Source: Candidatus Eisenbergiella merdavium
GTDB lineage: Bacteria > Bacillota > Clostridia > Lachnospirales > Lachnospiraceae
NCBI GenBank assembly: GCA_019119595.1
Contig: DWWS01000006.1
Coordinates: 113,849 to 177,848 of the forward strand
Length of the DNA: 64,000 nucleotides
Direction: 5' to 3'
Shown here one piece after another: positions 17,577-26,448 of this stretch (position 1 is its first letter; every line of letters starts with the position of its first letter). The notes under the pieces are model-generated. The model was not told the origin of the DNA. It saw only the letters and a program-made list of their open reading frames with translations, and did no database searches. The translations under genes and the position numbers were made by a program.

Positions 17577-20045
17577 ATGAAGGGAAGAGAACAGATATCC
17601 ATGGATCAGGGGTGGAAATTCCACCGGGGAGACATCGTATCCATTCGGAACAGGTGGGCCTGGGGGAAATCAGGCTCCTGGAATCAGGGGCCGGAGAGCC
17701 GGGGCTTTGACGACAGCGGCTGGGAGGAGGTGGACGTTCCTCACGATTTTGTGATCGCTTCCGTGCCCGAGCCGTATATGGAAAAGGAATTTGATGAGGA
17801 CAACGCCATCCCGGCCATGGAGGATGTAAATAACATGCACACCACGGCGGGATCCTTCCCGAAGGATGTGGGATGGTATCGGAAGCGCTTTTTCATTCCG
17901 AAGGAGGATGAGGGGAGGAAGCTGTACCTCATTTTCGAGGGGATTTACCGGGACAGCCGGATCTGGCTGAATGAATTCTATGTGGGCGGAGACAGGAGCG
18001 GCTACAGCCGCATCGTGGTCGATATCACGGATTTTGCGGCCTACGGAGAGGACAACGTCCTTGTGGTGCGCGCCGACGCCAGAACGGCGGAGGGCTGGTT
18101 TTACGAAGGCGGAGGCATCTACCGCCACGTCCGCCTGTTGAAGACGGAGTGGCTGCATATCGGAGATGTCTATGTCCATTGCAAGGTGGATCCGGAGGAA
18201 CGCAGCGCCGTGGTGAATGTGGAGACGGAGCTTGCTGGTCTGGAGGAGCTGTGTCCCAAGGCTTCCAATGCCGCGAAGGGGTCGTGCATCAAAGCTTCCA
18301 ATGCCGCAAAGGGGCTGCGGGTGCAGGCCGTGATCTTCGGGCCGGACGGAAAGCCTGCGGGCCGGGCGGAGCGCGTTGTGAGAGCGGAAAGCGTTGTGAC
18401 GGCGGAAAGCGGGGAAAAGGTACTCCTGACGGTCCCGGTGGAGCAGGCGGAGCTCTGGAGCCCGGAGCGGCCTGTCCTGTACCGCGCTGAGGTGAGGCTG
18501 TACCGGCTGGATGGATCAGATGGGACAGAAGGAACGGACAGTATGGATGGGCTGGACGGAACGGATGGGCTGGACGGAATGGATGGCCTGGAGACAGACT
18601 GCATGACCGTGCCCTTTGGGATCCGTCAGATCCGCTTTGATGCGCAGAAGGGTCTGATTCTGAATGGGGTTCCGACCAAGATTCAGGGGGTATGCTGCCA
18701 TCAGAACCACGGCGGCATCGGTACCGCGGTCCCGGACGAGGTATACCGCTTCCGAATCCGGAAACTGAAGGAAATGGGAGCCAACGCCTTCCGCGCCTCT
18801 CACTATCCGCCCGCCCCGGAGCTGCTTGACATCTGCGACCAGGAGGGGATGCTGGTGATGGATGAAAACCGTCTTCTGTCCAGTGAGAAGGGGGATCTGG
18901 AGCAGCTTTCCACCATGGTGCGCAGGGACAGAAGCCATGCCTGCCTGATGTTGTATTCCATCGGAAATGAGGAGGCGCAGTCGCAGGCTACGCCCCAGGG
19001 AGCGCGGATCGCGGGCACCATGATCCGGCAGATCCGCCAGTTGGATCCCCATACGCCCGTGACCATGGCCCTTCTGATGTGGGATCTGAAAAACGGCGTT
19101 CCCATAGAGGAGATCAGCGCGATTTCCGGTATTTCAGAACAGCTCGATGTGGCGGGCTTTAACTACCATGCCCACAGGTGGCCCGCATACCATGAGGCCT
19201 ATCCGGATCAGCCCATGATCTGCACCGAGCAGGGCACCTTCCGATCCACCAGGGAATGCGATAAAACAGATGCGGCCCGTTGTCATCTTGCCATTACGGA
19301 CAAAAACGCGGATTCCTACATGGCGGGAGCCGCCCAGTGGCATGTCTGCCGTCCGGATTGGATGAGCGGCTGCTTTATCTGGACAGGCTTCGACTATTAC
19401 GGGGAGCCGACGCCCTATGCCTGGCCTGCCATCAGCTCCCAGTTCGGAGCCATGGACCTGTGCGGCTTTCCCAAGGATTTTTACTATTATTATAAGGCCT
19501 GGTGGGGAAAGGAAAAGCTGCTCCATATCTTCCCTCACTGGAACGGGAAGCCGGGAGAAAAGAAGGACGTTCATGTGTTTTCCAACTGTGAGGAGGTGGA
19601 GCTGTTCCTGAACGGAAGAAGCCTGGGACGAAAGACCATGGAGCCGGACGGCTATCTGGTATGGGAAGGAATCGAGTGGGAGCAGGGCGTTCTTGCAGGC
19701 AGAGGATTTTCGGAAGGGAAGGAAGCGGCTGTCTCTGAAAGAAGGACCACGGGAGCGGCCTGTGCGGTACGGCTTGCGAAGGAATATCAGGAGGGAGAGA
19801 TCCACATTTTTCGGGCGGAAATCGTGGACTGTGAGGGACAGATCGTTCCGGACGCGGAGCATCTGCTGACATTTTCGGCGGAAAACGGAAAAATCCTGGG
19901 AACGGCAAACGGAGATCCTTCCGACCATGACGCGCCGGGAGGAAGCACACGCCACGCCTTCGGCGGACTGGCTCAGGCCATTGTCCGGGGAGGCGAGGGT
20001 CTGCGTGTCAGCGTAACGGCGGAAGGATTAGAGTCCGGCATTTGA
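17577..20045 (+). CDS. glycoside hydrolase family 2 protein (beta-galactosidase-like) with repeat inserts
   Basis: An 822-residue GH2 enzyme, last gene of the operon. Sugar-binding sandwich (about 5-190), Ig-like domain (about 195-355), barrel (about 360-640) and C-terminal Ig/DUF4982-like domains. The acid/base is Glu465 in SIGNEEA and the nucleophile Glu551 in CTEQGT. GWFYEGGGIYRHVRL is a strong family marker. The start at 17577 follows AGGAGG; the frame is open back to 17544. The Ig-like domain carries three separate low-complexity tandem repeats (KASNAAKG units, AESVVT units, GLDGTD units). A 9-bp stem, CCGGCATTT/AAATGCCGG, spans the stop codon. Confidence 0.9.
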   Translation: MKGREQISMDQGWKFHRGDIVSIRNRWAWGKSGSWNQGPESRGFDDSGWEEVDVPHDFVIASVPEPYMEKEFDEDNAIPAMEDVNNMHTTAGSFPKDVGWYRKRFFIPKEDEGRKLYLIFEGIYRDSRIWLNEFYVGGDRSGYSRIVVDITDFAAYGEDNVLVVRADARTAEGWFYEGGGIYRHVRLLKTEWLHIGDVYVHCKVDPEERSAVVNVETELAGLEELCPKASNAAKGSCIKASNAAKGLRVQAVIFGPDGKPAGRAERVVRAESVVTAESGEKVLLTVPVEQAELWSPERPVLYRAEVRLYRLDGSDGTEGTDSMDGLDGTDGLDGMDGLETDCMTVPFGIRQIRFDAQKGLILNGVPTKIQGVCCHQNHGGIGTAVPDEVYRFRIRKLKEMGANAFRASHYPPAPELLDICDQEGMLVMDENRLLSSEKGDLEQLSTMVRRDRSHACLMLYSIGNEEAQSQATPQGARIAGTMIRQIRQLDPHTPVTMALLMWDLKNGVPIEEISAISGISEQLDVAGFNYHAHRWPAYHEAYPDQPMICTEQGTFRSTRECDKTDAARCHLAITDKNADSYMAGAAQWHVCRPDWMSGCFIWTGFDYYGEPTPYAWPAISSQFGAMDLCGFPKDFYYYYKAWWGKEKLLHIFPHWNGKPGEKKDVHVFSNCEEVELFLNGRSLGRKTMEPDGYLVWEGIEWEQGVLAGRGFSEGKEAAVSERRTTGAACAVRLAKEYQEGEIHIFRAEIVDCEGQIVPDAEHLLTFSAENGKILGTANGDPSDHDAPGGSTRHAFGGLAQAIVRGGEGLRVSVTAEGLESGI
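18258..18314 (+). repeat. 33-bp spaced repeat (KASNAAKG) in GH2 gene
   Basis: Two near-identical 24-base copies (18258-18281, 18291-18314) recur with a 33-bp period and encode KASNAAKG twice. Shorter 18-bp units encoding AERVVR/AESVVT follow at about 18367-18402. Confidence 0.8.
18540..18593 (+). repeat. 18-bp tandem repeat x3 (Gly/Asp-rich) in GH2 gene
   Basis: Three 18-bp units (18540-18557, 18558-18575, 18576-18593) encode SMDGLD, GTDGLD and GMDGLE. A less regular Gly/Asp/Thr-rich stretch precedes them. Confidence 0.85.
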
Positions 20046-20125
20046 GAAATGCCGGAAAGCGAGTGTACCAATTCGTATAAAAGAAAAATATCTGACGGCT
20101 GGCCCCTGGCGGAGCCGCTAAACGG

Positions 20126-20154
20126 AGGCCGGGGCGGAATCCCCGCCCCGGCCT
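20126..20154. terminator. strong hairpin between convergent genes
   Basis: A perfect 12-bp GC stem (AGGCCGGGGCGG/CCGCCCCGGCCT) with a five-base loop lies between the convergent GH2 and SGNH genes and overlaps the SGNH stop codon. There is no T-run, so it is at best an atypical bidirectional terminator or RNA-end stabiliser. Confidence 0.5.
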
Positions 20155-21271
20155 AGTGTATTTTCAGATAAGCCTTCAGCTCGGGAATCTCCTCCGTCAG
20201 CAGGCTGGTGAAGTATACCGCTCCCTCCGGGTTCAGATGATCCGCGTCACCGAAGTATTTCAGATTGGTCTGAAACCGCTCATCGTGGGAATAGTCGTAA
20301 TAGCTGACCCCGTATTCCACCGCGATCTCGTTGATCACACTGTAGAATTCATAGAGGAAATCCGCCGACACATATTGATTGTAGTAAGACGTAAACGGCG
20401 TGGTGATCAGGATAGGGACGATGTTGTTTTCCTTGCACAGCGTGATCAGGTCGATCAGATCCTGCTTCTTATCCGCTTCAAAATACTCGTCCTTATTCTC
20501 AAAATGTCTCTGATATCTGGCAAGTCCCTTGGCCTGGAAATCCTGAACGGTTTCCGGGCCATAAATTTCCTCGGGCGTGCCGGCTTCCGCCTCCGCGGCA
20601 TTCGTTACTTCTTCCGCAGCGGCCTCTGCGGTGTCCATCACTTCTTCTGCGTCGTCCGTCGTTTCTTCCGCAGCAGCCTCCGCCGTTTCTTCCACATCAG
20701 TCTCGGCGGCCTCCGCCGCGTAGACGACGTTTTTCCTGTTTTCAGACAGGGAAGGAAAGATGATGGGCGGCTTGAACAGCTCAAAGATCTCGTCCCCGGC
20801 GGAAAGGATGGGAAAACGCACCGTGACCAGATCCTTGTACAGGCTGTAGTCCGGATTGTATTTGGGAGAAAGCAGGCGGTAATAGCGGACGCTGATGGCC
20901 TCCTGGTCCGCCGGATCCGTGGCCTCCTCGTTGAAGGAAAAGTAGGAAACGGGAATGAAAAGAAGGCTGCCGTCCGCAAAATCGTCCCGGTGCATATTGA
21001 TCAGGGAATAGTCGTACAGGAAGGACTGGCTGGTGAGGGCGAAATTGAAGGTCTCATAGCCGCGCTCCCGCGCCAGGGCATTCCAGTCAAAGGCGCACTG
21101 TCCATGGGAGCTCCCCACGTTGGCGAGCTGGATGTGCTCCGGTATGAAATTGAACGCGTTGATCTCCGACATGCCTGTGCTCACCTTCTGCTCGTACATC
21201 ATATCCAGATAGAACAGACAGCAGAAGGCGATGCATACGGCGAGGACACATTTGACGATAAATGATTTCAT
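20153..21271 (-). CDS. SGNH-hydrolase-like protein partnering MBOAT acyltransferase
   Basis: A 372-residue membrane-anchored protein with an N-terminal helix (about 5-22) and an extracellular SGNH fold like DltD/AlgX. The catalytic Ser is in NVGSSHGQ and the Asp/His pair in DADHLNPEGA near the C-terminus. Between about 185 and 235 it carries a degenerate acidic repeat (units like AEAAAEET) that looks inserted. It starts ten bases after the MBOAT stop, so the two are co-transcribed. The pair probably moves acyl (acetyl) groups onto an extracellular polymer; the polymer is unknown. Confidence 0.82.
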   Translation of the reverse strand: MKSFIVKCVLAVCIAFCCLFYLDMMYEQKVSTGMSEINAFNFIPEHIQLANVGSSHGQCAFDWNALARERGYETFNFALTSQSFLYDYSLINMHRDDFADGSLLFIPVSYFSFNEEATDPADQEAISVRYYRLLSPKYNPDYSLYKDLVTVRFPILSAGDEIFELFKPPIIFPSLSENRKNVVYAAEAAETDVEETAEAAAEETTDDAEEVMDTAEAAAEEVTNAAEAEAGTPEEIYGPETVQDFQAKGLARYQRHFENKDEYFEADKKQDLIDLITLCKENNIVPILITTPFTSYYNQYVSADFLYEFYSVINEIAVEYGVSYYDYSHDERFQTNLKYFGDADHLNPEGAVYFTSLLTEEIPELKAYLKIH

Positions 21272-21280
21272 GGGCGTCTG

Positions 21281-22843
21281 TCAGAATTGCATGTAAATGA
21301 ATTCTGTGGTTACTCCTTTCTCGGAAAAAAGCAGGATCACTAGCAGAAGCAGGATATAAACCGGCCAGCGGATGAAAAAGCGCTGTCTGGATATCAGGGC
21401 GATCACATCCGTTTTCAGGGAAGCAAGATCGAACAAAAACAGCGGTATCATGGGCAGGCAGTGAAACATCAGATTGGTAAGCCCAAGCCCCATCTGAAGC
21501 GCGCAGTCGTGAAAATACGCGGAGGGAGAGCCGATGCCCGTGAACATGCTGCGGATCACGTAGAACGCGTCGCCGATGGTCGCGGCCCGGAAAAAGATCC
21601 AGGCAAAGCAGACAAGAAGAAAGGTTACAGGAACGGAGACGATGCACAGCAGGGCATGCAGTCTCCTGTCCGTCTGAAAGGGGGAGCTTTTTTTATTCCA
21701 GGGAAAAAATCCCTCGACGACCTGAAGCGCGCCGTGGATGCCGCCCCAGAGCACAAAGTTCCAACTTGCGCCGTGCCACAGGCCGCTGACCAGAAAGGTG
21801 ATCATGATGTTGAGGGCATGCCGAACGCGTCCGACCCGGTTTCCGCCCAGGGGGATGTAGATATAGTCCCGCAGCCAGCCCGACAGGGAAAGATGCCATC
21901 TTCCCCAGAAATCCTTGATGGAGGAGGCGAAATAGGGGGAACGGAAGTTGGGAGTCAGGCGGATGCCCAGGATCCTCGCGGAGCCGAGCGCGATATCCGT
22001 ATAGCCCGAGAAATCACAGTAAAGCTGAACGGCGTAAAAAAAGGTGGCAAGCATGAGGGAGAAGCCTGTGTAGGACGGAAGGTTATCATAGACCTGATTG
22101 ACATAAATGGAAAGGCCGTCCGCAAGCACCAGCTTTTTGAAAAAGCCCCAGGCCATCAGCTTCATGCCGTAGGAGGCCTGCTCATAATGAAAGCGGCCGG
22201 GCTTATGGAGCTGAGGAAGCAGGGAGGCGCCCCGTTCGATGGGCCCCTGCATGACCTTGGGAAAAAAGGAAATGTATACCGCATAGATCCCGAAATGCCG
22301 TTCCGCGGGAATCTTTCCCTGATATACGTCAACGAGATAGCTGATCGTCTGAAACAGATAAAAGGAAATCCCGATGGGAAGCGCGAGCCTCAGTGTGAGG
22401 GGCTGAACAGGGATGGAAAGGCTGCGCAGCAGCAGCGCCATATTCTCGGAAAAGAAGTTCAGGTATTTAAAAAAGAAAAGGAGCCCGGCGCAGAACAGCA
22501 CGGAAAGGATGAGCGCGGTCCGGGAAGCCGGGGGCGTACGGCTGCTTTGAGGCCGGCTGCTGTTTGAACGGCTGCTTTTGGACTGGCTGCCTGTTGGGCG
22601 GTCGCTTTTTGGACGGTCGCTTTTTCCCCTGCTCCGATTTCCCGCGCGTTCCATGTACAGGGCCGCACAGTAGGAAACCACGATGGTAAGAAAGAGCACC
22701 GTCAGGTATTCCGGCCCCCATGAGGCATAGAAAAAGCAGCTGGCGGCAAGCAGCAGCGTCCAGCGCCATTTTCTGGGAGTGATCCAGTGCAGAAGGAATA
22801 TGACAGGCAGAAAAACAGCGTAGCCAAACGAATTAAACAGCAT
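21281..22843 (-). CDS. MBOAT-family O-acyltransferase (AlgI/DltB-like)
   Basis: A 520-residue polytopic membrane protein with MBOAT features: MLFNSFGYAVFLPVIFLLHW at the N-terminus, DFSGYTDIALGSARILG, and the active-site His in SGLWHGASWNFVLWGG. It transfers acyl groups across the membrane to an SGNH partner. ATG at 22843 is preferred because AAAGGGA sits five bases upstream; the frame is open to 22867. A loop after the second or third helix contains six 15-bp repeats encoding Ser/Arg-rich pentapeptides. A good promoter lies 65 bp upstream. Confidence 0.9.
   Translation of the reverse strand: MLFNSFGYAVFLPVIFLLHWITPRKWRWTLLLAASCFFYASWGPEYLTVLFLTIVVSYCAALYMERAGNRSRGKSDRPKSDRPTGSQSKSSRSNSSRPQSSRTPPASRTALILSVLFCAGLLFFFKYLNFFSENMALLLRSLSIPVQPLTLRLALPIGISFYLFQTISYLVDVYQGKIPAERHFGIYAVYISFFPKVMQGPIERGASLLPQLHKPGRFHYEQASYGMKLMAWGFFKKLVLADGLSIYVNQVYDNLPSYTGFSLMLATFFYAVQLYCDFSGYTDIALGSARILGIRLTPNFRSPYFASSIKDFWGRWHLSLSGWLRDYIYIPLGGNRVGRVRHALNIMITFLVSGLWHGASWNFVLWGGIHGALQVVEGFFPWNKKSSPFQTDRRLHALLCIVSVPVTFLLVCFAWIFFRAATIGDAFYVIRSMFTGIGSPSAYFHDCALQMGLGLTNLMFHCLPMIPLFLFDLASLKTDVIALISRQRFFIRWPVYILLLLVILLFSEKGVTTEFIYMQF
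22539..22628 (-). repeat. 15-bp tandem repeat x6 in MBOAT gene
   Basis: Six consecutive 15-bp units (22539 to 22628) encode degenerate pentapeptides such as PKSDR, SKSSR, SNSSR and PQSSR on the minus strand. Units differ by several bases each, so the array is not very recent. Confidence 0.85.
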
Positions 22844-22908
22844 GGGAATCCCTTTCTGATCCGGCATGGGCCAGCGCGGCGGAGCCGGTCGGTTATCTGA
22901 CGAAGCTT

Positions 22909-22938
22909 ATTATACTACAGGACTGGAAAAATATACAA
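22909..22938 (-). promoter_or_regulatory. promoter of MBOAT/SGNH operon
   Basis: On the minus strand TTGTAT (22938-22933) and a perfect TATAAT (22914-22909) are 18 bp apart, 65 bp before the MBOAT start. Confidence 0.6.
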
Positions 22939-22957
22939 GAATAATCCAAACCGCTGT

Positions 22958-24694
22958 TCATGACGCGCCGTCTTCGGCGGCAATCCATTCTCCGTACAGA
23001 AATTCCTTTCTGACCGCCAGGAAGGAGCGTACTTGCTCCACCTGCTCCTGATAGGCCTGACGGGCCCTTTGGATGAGAGAGGATGCGTCCGCCTGTGCGG
23101 CGCCGCTGGAAGCGCCGTCAGGCAGAACGGCTCCCTCCGCGTCTTTTGCGTTCACCCGTCCCCAGCGCAGATAATCCATAACGGCGCTGTCCGCAAGCTC
23201 CTCCTCCCATTCGGCCAGTCCGGTTTCCGCCAGCCCGTTCAGCCAGGGATACAGGATATTTTCATATACGTCGGTCATATCCGCATAGAAAGCGTTGTTG
23301 TAGTACAGAAGCTGCCACCAGATCAGGCTGCCCGGGATCTCCCGGGCGGAAAAGCCCTCCGGATCCGTATAGTCGATCCCCTCCTGCAGCCGCTGTACGC
23401 CGTAGGCCCAGTCGTAGTCCCAGACAGGTCCGGCATAGAGCAGCCCGTCCCGATCCTTGTAAAAATACTGGCTGGTGGCGGAGCTGTCGATGTTTTTGCT
23501 CACCTCCTCCACCAGATATTTGCCGACGAAGCTTTTGATATCGATACAGGCGGAAAGCGCCTGGTAATCATCCAGCCCCACGCTCTGCCTCATGAGGCTT
23601 TCGCATTCCTGGACATAGGAGGAGATATACTGATACTGGGCCTCCGACAGCTTTTCCGGAGATTTTGAGACCATATAAGCGCCGCTTTCCAGAATGAAGC
23701 CGCTGGCCTCGTTCGTATAGCGCATGGCGTTGTCTCCCTCCAGTATATAGCCTCCGGTGATATTTTCCGGATCGTTTTTCTGATCCCACCACTTTCCGGT
23801 GATGGATTGGTTCCAGTCATCCAGAGTCAGACCGGTGGTGAGCTGGCTGAGAGTGTCCTCATCCTGCGATGGATTGGCCTGTCCGGTAAGCTCCTCCAGA
23901 TCGGTAAGCCCCATGTTGTCCGGGCTGATCCGCTGATACAGCTCATAAACGCCCTCGTAGCTGTTGTTGATGTACAGATTGACCCGGATGCAGGGCATGG
24001 AAGAGGTTCCGGCGAGCTCGCCCATTTCGTTGGAAATGCGGTTCCGAAGAAAGGTGAGGTCGCTGGAGGTAACAAGGGAATAGTCCTCAGCCTGTCCGGT
24101 CATGCCGGGGAGAAGAACGGAATTTTCCAGAGAAATGTTGTACGGCTTCTTATCCTGCTCCCAGCTCGTGTTCCCTCTTCCCTTGATCCTTTCCAGACCT
24201 CCGGAATAGACGGTTTTCCCGGAGCCGTCCAGAATGACGGCCTGTCCGGAGTCAGACTGCTCCTTATCCGAGCTGATGTGGGAGAGGTCGTGCTTCAGGG
24301 TAAGATAAACGGAAGGGATGGAAGAGCCGGTCAGAATGGTGAGCGTCTGTCCGTTTTCCAGCCGAAGGGTCTGACCGGAGGAGAGGCGGGGAAGGGAAAA
24401 GAGCTTCTTGCCGTCTGAAAAATCCCTCTGTGATCCGGCGCCTTCTGTCTGAACCAGACGGCCCTCGGCCCAGGAGGGCAGAAAAAGATAATAGTCTCCC
24501 GTATCGCTGCGCCAGGCGTTTATGGAAAGGATGGTTTCCCCGCCGGTGAGCCGGGCGGTGATTCCGGAGATATCCCCGCCTTCGGATCGTATGCTGATGA
24601 ACAGGGTGAGCGACTGTTTCAGGGCTGCCAGACAGAACAGGGAGAAAACGCCGAGAAGCAGAAACAGCGCCATGATTTTGCACGTTTTATTCAT
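22958..24694 (-). CDS. CotH kinase family protein
   Basis: A 578-residue protein with one N-terminal membrane helix (about 7-26), an extracellular beta-rich segment and a CotH kinase-like domain (about 150-480). Diagnostic motifs are RIKGRGNTSW, the nearby KKPYNISL lysines, and GPVWDYDWA. CotH proteins are atypical protein kinases best known from spore coats, but many family members sit in envelope clusters with VTC and DUF4956 proteins as here. It lies 18 bp after DUF4956, so the three genes form one operon. The target protein is unknown. Confidence 0.85.
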   Translation of the reverse strand: MNKTCKIMALFLLLGVFSLFCLAALKQSLTLFISIRSEGGDISGITARLTGGETILSINAWRSDTGDYYLFLPSWAEGRLVQTEGAGSQRDFSDGKKLFSLPRLSSGQTLRLENGQTLTILTGSSIPSVYLTLKHDLSHISSDKEQSDSGQAVILDGSGKTVYSGGLERIKGRGNTSWEQDKKPYNISLENSVLLPGMTGQAEDYSLVTSSDLTFLRNRISNEMGELAGTSSMPCIRVNLYINNSYEGVYELYQRISPDNMGLTDLEELTGQANPSQDEDTLSQLTTGLTLDDWNQSITGKWWDQKNDPENITGGYILEGDNAMRYTNEASGFILESGAYMVSKSPEKLSEAQYQYISSYVQECESLMRQSVGLDDYQALSACIDIKSFVGKYLVEEVSKNIDSSATSQYFYKDRDGLLYAGPVWDYDWAYGVQRLQEGIDYTDPEGFSAREIPGSLIWWQLLYYNNAFYADMTDVYENILYPWLNGLAETGLAEWEEELADSAVMDYLRWGRVNAKDAEGAVLPDGASSGAAQADASSLIQRARQAYQEQVEQVRSFLAVRKEFLYGEWIAAEDGAS

Positions 24695-24712
24695 GTGATC
24701 ACAGGTTCCCTT

Positions 24713-25387
24713 TTAATAGACCGCTTCTCCGTCATGAGCGATGACGGAAGCGCTTTGGACGTGGCTGAGAGAGGAAACGGCGTCAAGCAGCTCACCCTCC
24801 TGCTTTGTCCGGCACTCGATGATGAGGTCCGTGCCGTCCATGGTGCGGTTGCGGGATTTGACCTTGAAGCTTCCCGTCAGCCTGCGCACGGCGGCTGTCA
24901 GCTCGTCCTCCTTTCCCTCCCGGTCCATGTTGACCACCAGAAGGACGCTTGCGCGGCCCTCCGGGATCAGTTCCAGAAGAAAGAGCAGGATGGTGACGAC
25001 GAGGCAGATGAGCAGAGCCAGCTCATAATTGCGGGCGCCGAGGATGATTCCCACGCCGATGGACCAGAAAAGAAAAAGCAGGTCCTTGGGCTCCTTGACG
25101 GCGGTGCGGAAACGGACGATGGAAAGCGCGCCGACCATGCCGAGGGAGATGATCAGATTGGACTGCATCGCAAGAATGATGCCCGCCGTGATGATGGGCA
25201 GAACCCCCAGCACGATATTGAACTGCTTGTTGTAGAAGCCTTTTTTCTGCGACAGATAATAGATCGCGTAAATATAGAGGCTGAACAGAAGCGCGATGCC
25301 AAGCGTGATGCAGATGGAGGCTGTGGACAGCGTGTTGTTTTCCAGCGTTTCCAGAATGGAATTTTTAATGATATCCTGAAAGCTCAT
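24713..25387 (-). CDS. DUF4956 membrane protein
   Basis: A 224-residue protein with about four membrane helices in the first 140 residues and a soluble C-terminal ferredoxin-like domain. The stretch MVGALSIVRFRTAVKEPKD is characteristic of DUF4956. The function is unknown. In many bacteria it is encoded between a VTC-domain gene and a CotH gene, exactly as here, which suggests a shared envelope or polyphosphate-linked role. The gap to the upstream VTC gene is 50 bp. Confidence 0.88.
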   Translation of the reverse strand: MSFQDIIKNSILETLENNTLSTASICITLGIALLFSLYIYAIYYLSQKKGFYNKQFNIVLGVLPIITAGIILAMQSNLIISLGMVGALSIVRFRTAVKEPKDLLFLFWSIGVGIILGARNYELALLICLVVTILLFLLELIPEGRASVLLVVNMDREGKEDELTAAVRRLTGSFKVKSRNRTMDGTDLIIECRTKQEGELLDAVSSLSHVQSASVIAHDGEAVY

Positions 25388-25437
25388 TTGAAAAAAATCC
25401 TCTCACTTTCCGCCGCCCGGAGCGGCAATTTCGCTGC

Positions 25438-26145
25438 CTAATGCGCCGCGCCTCCCAGCGCGTGGCGCCTGCAGAGCATATATTTGGAAAAGGTGGTCCG
25501 TTCCAGCTTGCCCGTATCCAGCGCGTCCCGGATATGACGCGGGAGGAATTCGTCGTATTTTACCTCCATGATATGCCATCCCGCCGCCATGACGGGCCGT
25601 TTGGGAAGCTCCGGGTCCGGAAAACGGAGCACGTAGCCGGAGGAGGCCAGATTTTGGTCAAAGGTGACGCGCACGTTCCCGTTCCGGCAGGTATAGGCGG
25701 TCCGTTCGTATTCCACGATGATCTTGGGCAGAAGCCGGTGCAGCAGCATTTCCGTCTGCAGAAGGCGGAATAAGGGTCGCTCCGTATCCATGGGGCGCAC
25801 CTGCTTTCCCTGAAGCAGGAGAAGGCATTCCGCTTCACGCAGCAGACAGCTCTTTTTCTGCGTGAGATCGTGGGACTTGATCTTCTGCTCCAGATGGATG
25901 GTTTCCATGCTCTCGTTATAAATGCGGATCCGGAACTTGCTGCGCGGAGAGATTCCGCTTAAATTCTGCCGCAGAGCGCTGTCCTGCCAGTCGTCAAAAT
26001 AGACGCTGCGAATCCGGTAGGCGCCTTCCGGATGAAAGGCGTCCGGCTCCATAAACGGCTGAATCCTTGCTGTGATGAGGGCGATATCCGCTTCATTCAC
26101 CAGGTATTTCTGTTCATGTCGGTATTTCCCCTTGAAACGGTCCAT
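25438..26145 (-). CDS. VTC-domain protein (polyphosphate polymerase-like)
   Basis: A 235-residue VTC (triphosphate tunnel) domain protein. It shows RHEQKYLVN at the N-terminus, YRIRSVYFDDWQDSALRQNLSG, RSKFRIRIYN and IMEVKYDEFLP, which carry the basic and acidic residues lining the tunnel. In yeast Vtc4 this fold makes polyphosphate; the bacterial version's product is unproven. ATG at 26145 is chosen over the longer frame (to 26382) because GAAAGGAG precedes it and homologues start here. First gene of the VTC-DUF4956-CotH operon. Confidence 0.88.
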   Translation of the reverse strand: MDRFKGKYRHEQKYLVNEADIALITARIQPFMEPDAFHPEGAYRIRSVYFDDWQDSALRQNLSGISPRSKFRIRIYNESMETIHLEQKIKSHDLTQKKSCLLREAECLLLLQGKQVRPMDTERPLFRLLQTEMLLHRLLPKIIVEYERTAYTCRNGNVRVTFDQNLASSGYVLRFPDPELPKRPVMAAGWHIMEVKYDEFLPRHIRDALDTGKLERTTFSKYMLCRRHALGGAAH

Positions 26146-26225
26146 GGCCGCTCCTTTCCTGCCGGATGCTTTACGCCGCATGATCTCTGCCGGGATGCAT
26201 GACCGGGCGAAAAAAATGCTGCTCA

Positions 26226-26251
26226 GGATATAGTTATAACCAGCTATATCC
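26226..26251. promoter_or_regulatory. 8-bp dyad upstream of VTC operon
   Basis: A perfect inverted repeat GGATATAG-N10-CTATATCC lies about 80 bp before the VTC start and overlaps AT-rich promoter-like sequence. It is a candidate operator. The rest of 26146-26448 is non-coding and AT-rich, apart from the repeat at its end. Confidence 0.45.
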
Positions 26252-26407
26252 CGAACAACACCTCTATTTTCAAACCTCCGGAACGGTTTTCTTATGTAAA
26301 AGAATCTCCCTGTCTCCCCTAAGACGGCGCGGAAACGCGCTTTATCAGGAAGTATTATGTCAAAGCCGCAGGGAAAAGTCAATATTATATGTGGAATGAT
26401 ATTATAC

Positions 26408-26447
26408 GTAACTATTCAGCCAGGTCTGCGCATTTACTGCGCAGGCC
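26408..26447. repeat. 40-bp dispersed palindromic repeat, copy 1
   Basis: This 40-bp block matches the reverse complement of 46461-46500 at 39 of 40 positions. It contains a ten-base-arm hairpin and the conserved end GTAACTATTCAGCC. It starts directly after the stop of the MacB-like permease gene. Confidence 0.85.
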
Positions 26448-26448
26448 T

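Noticed and set aside
20046..20125. Possible small RNA between convergent genes
   Set aside because: Hairpins are present, but no promoter-like sequence was found, so a terminator or RNA-end structure is the simpler reading.
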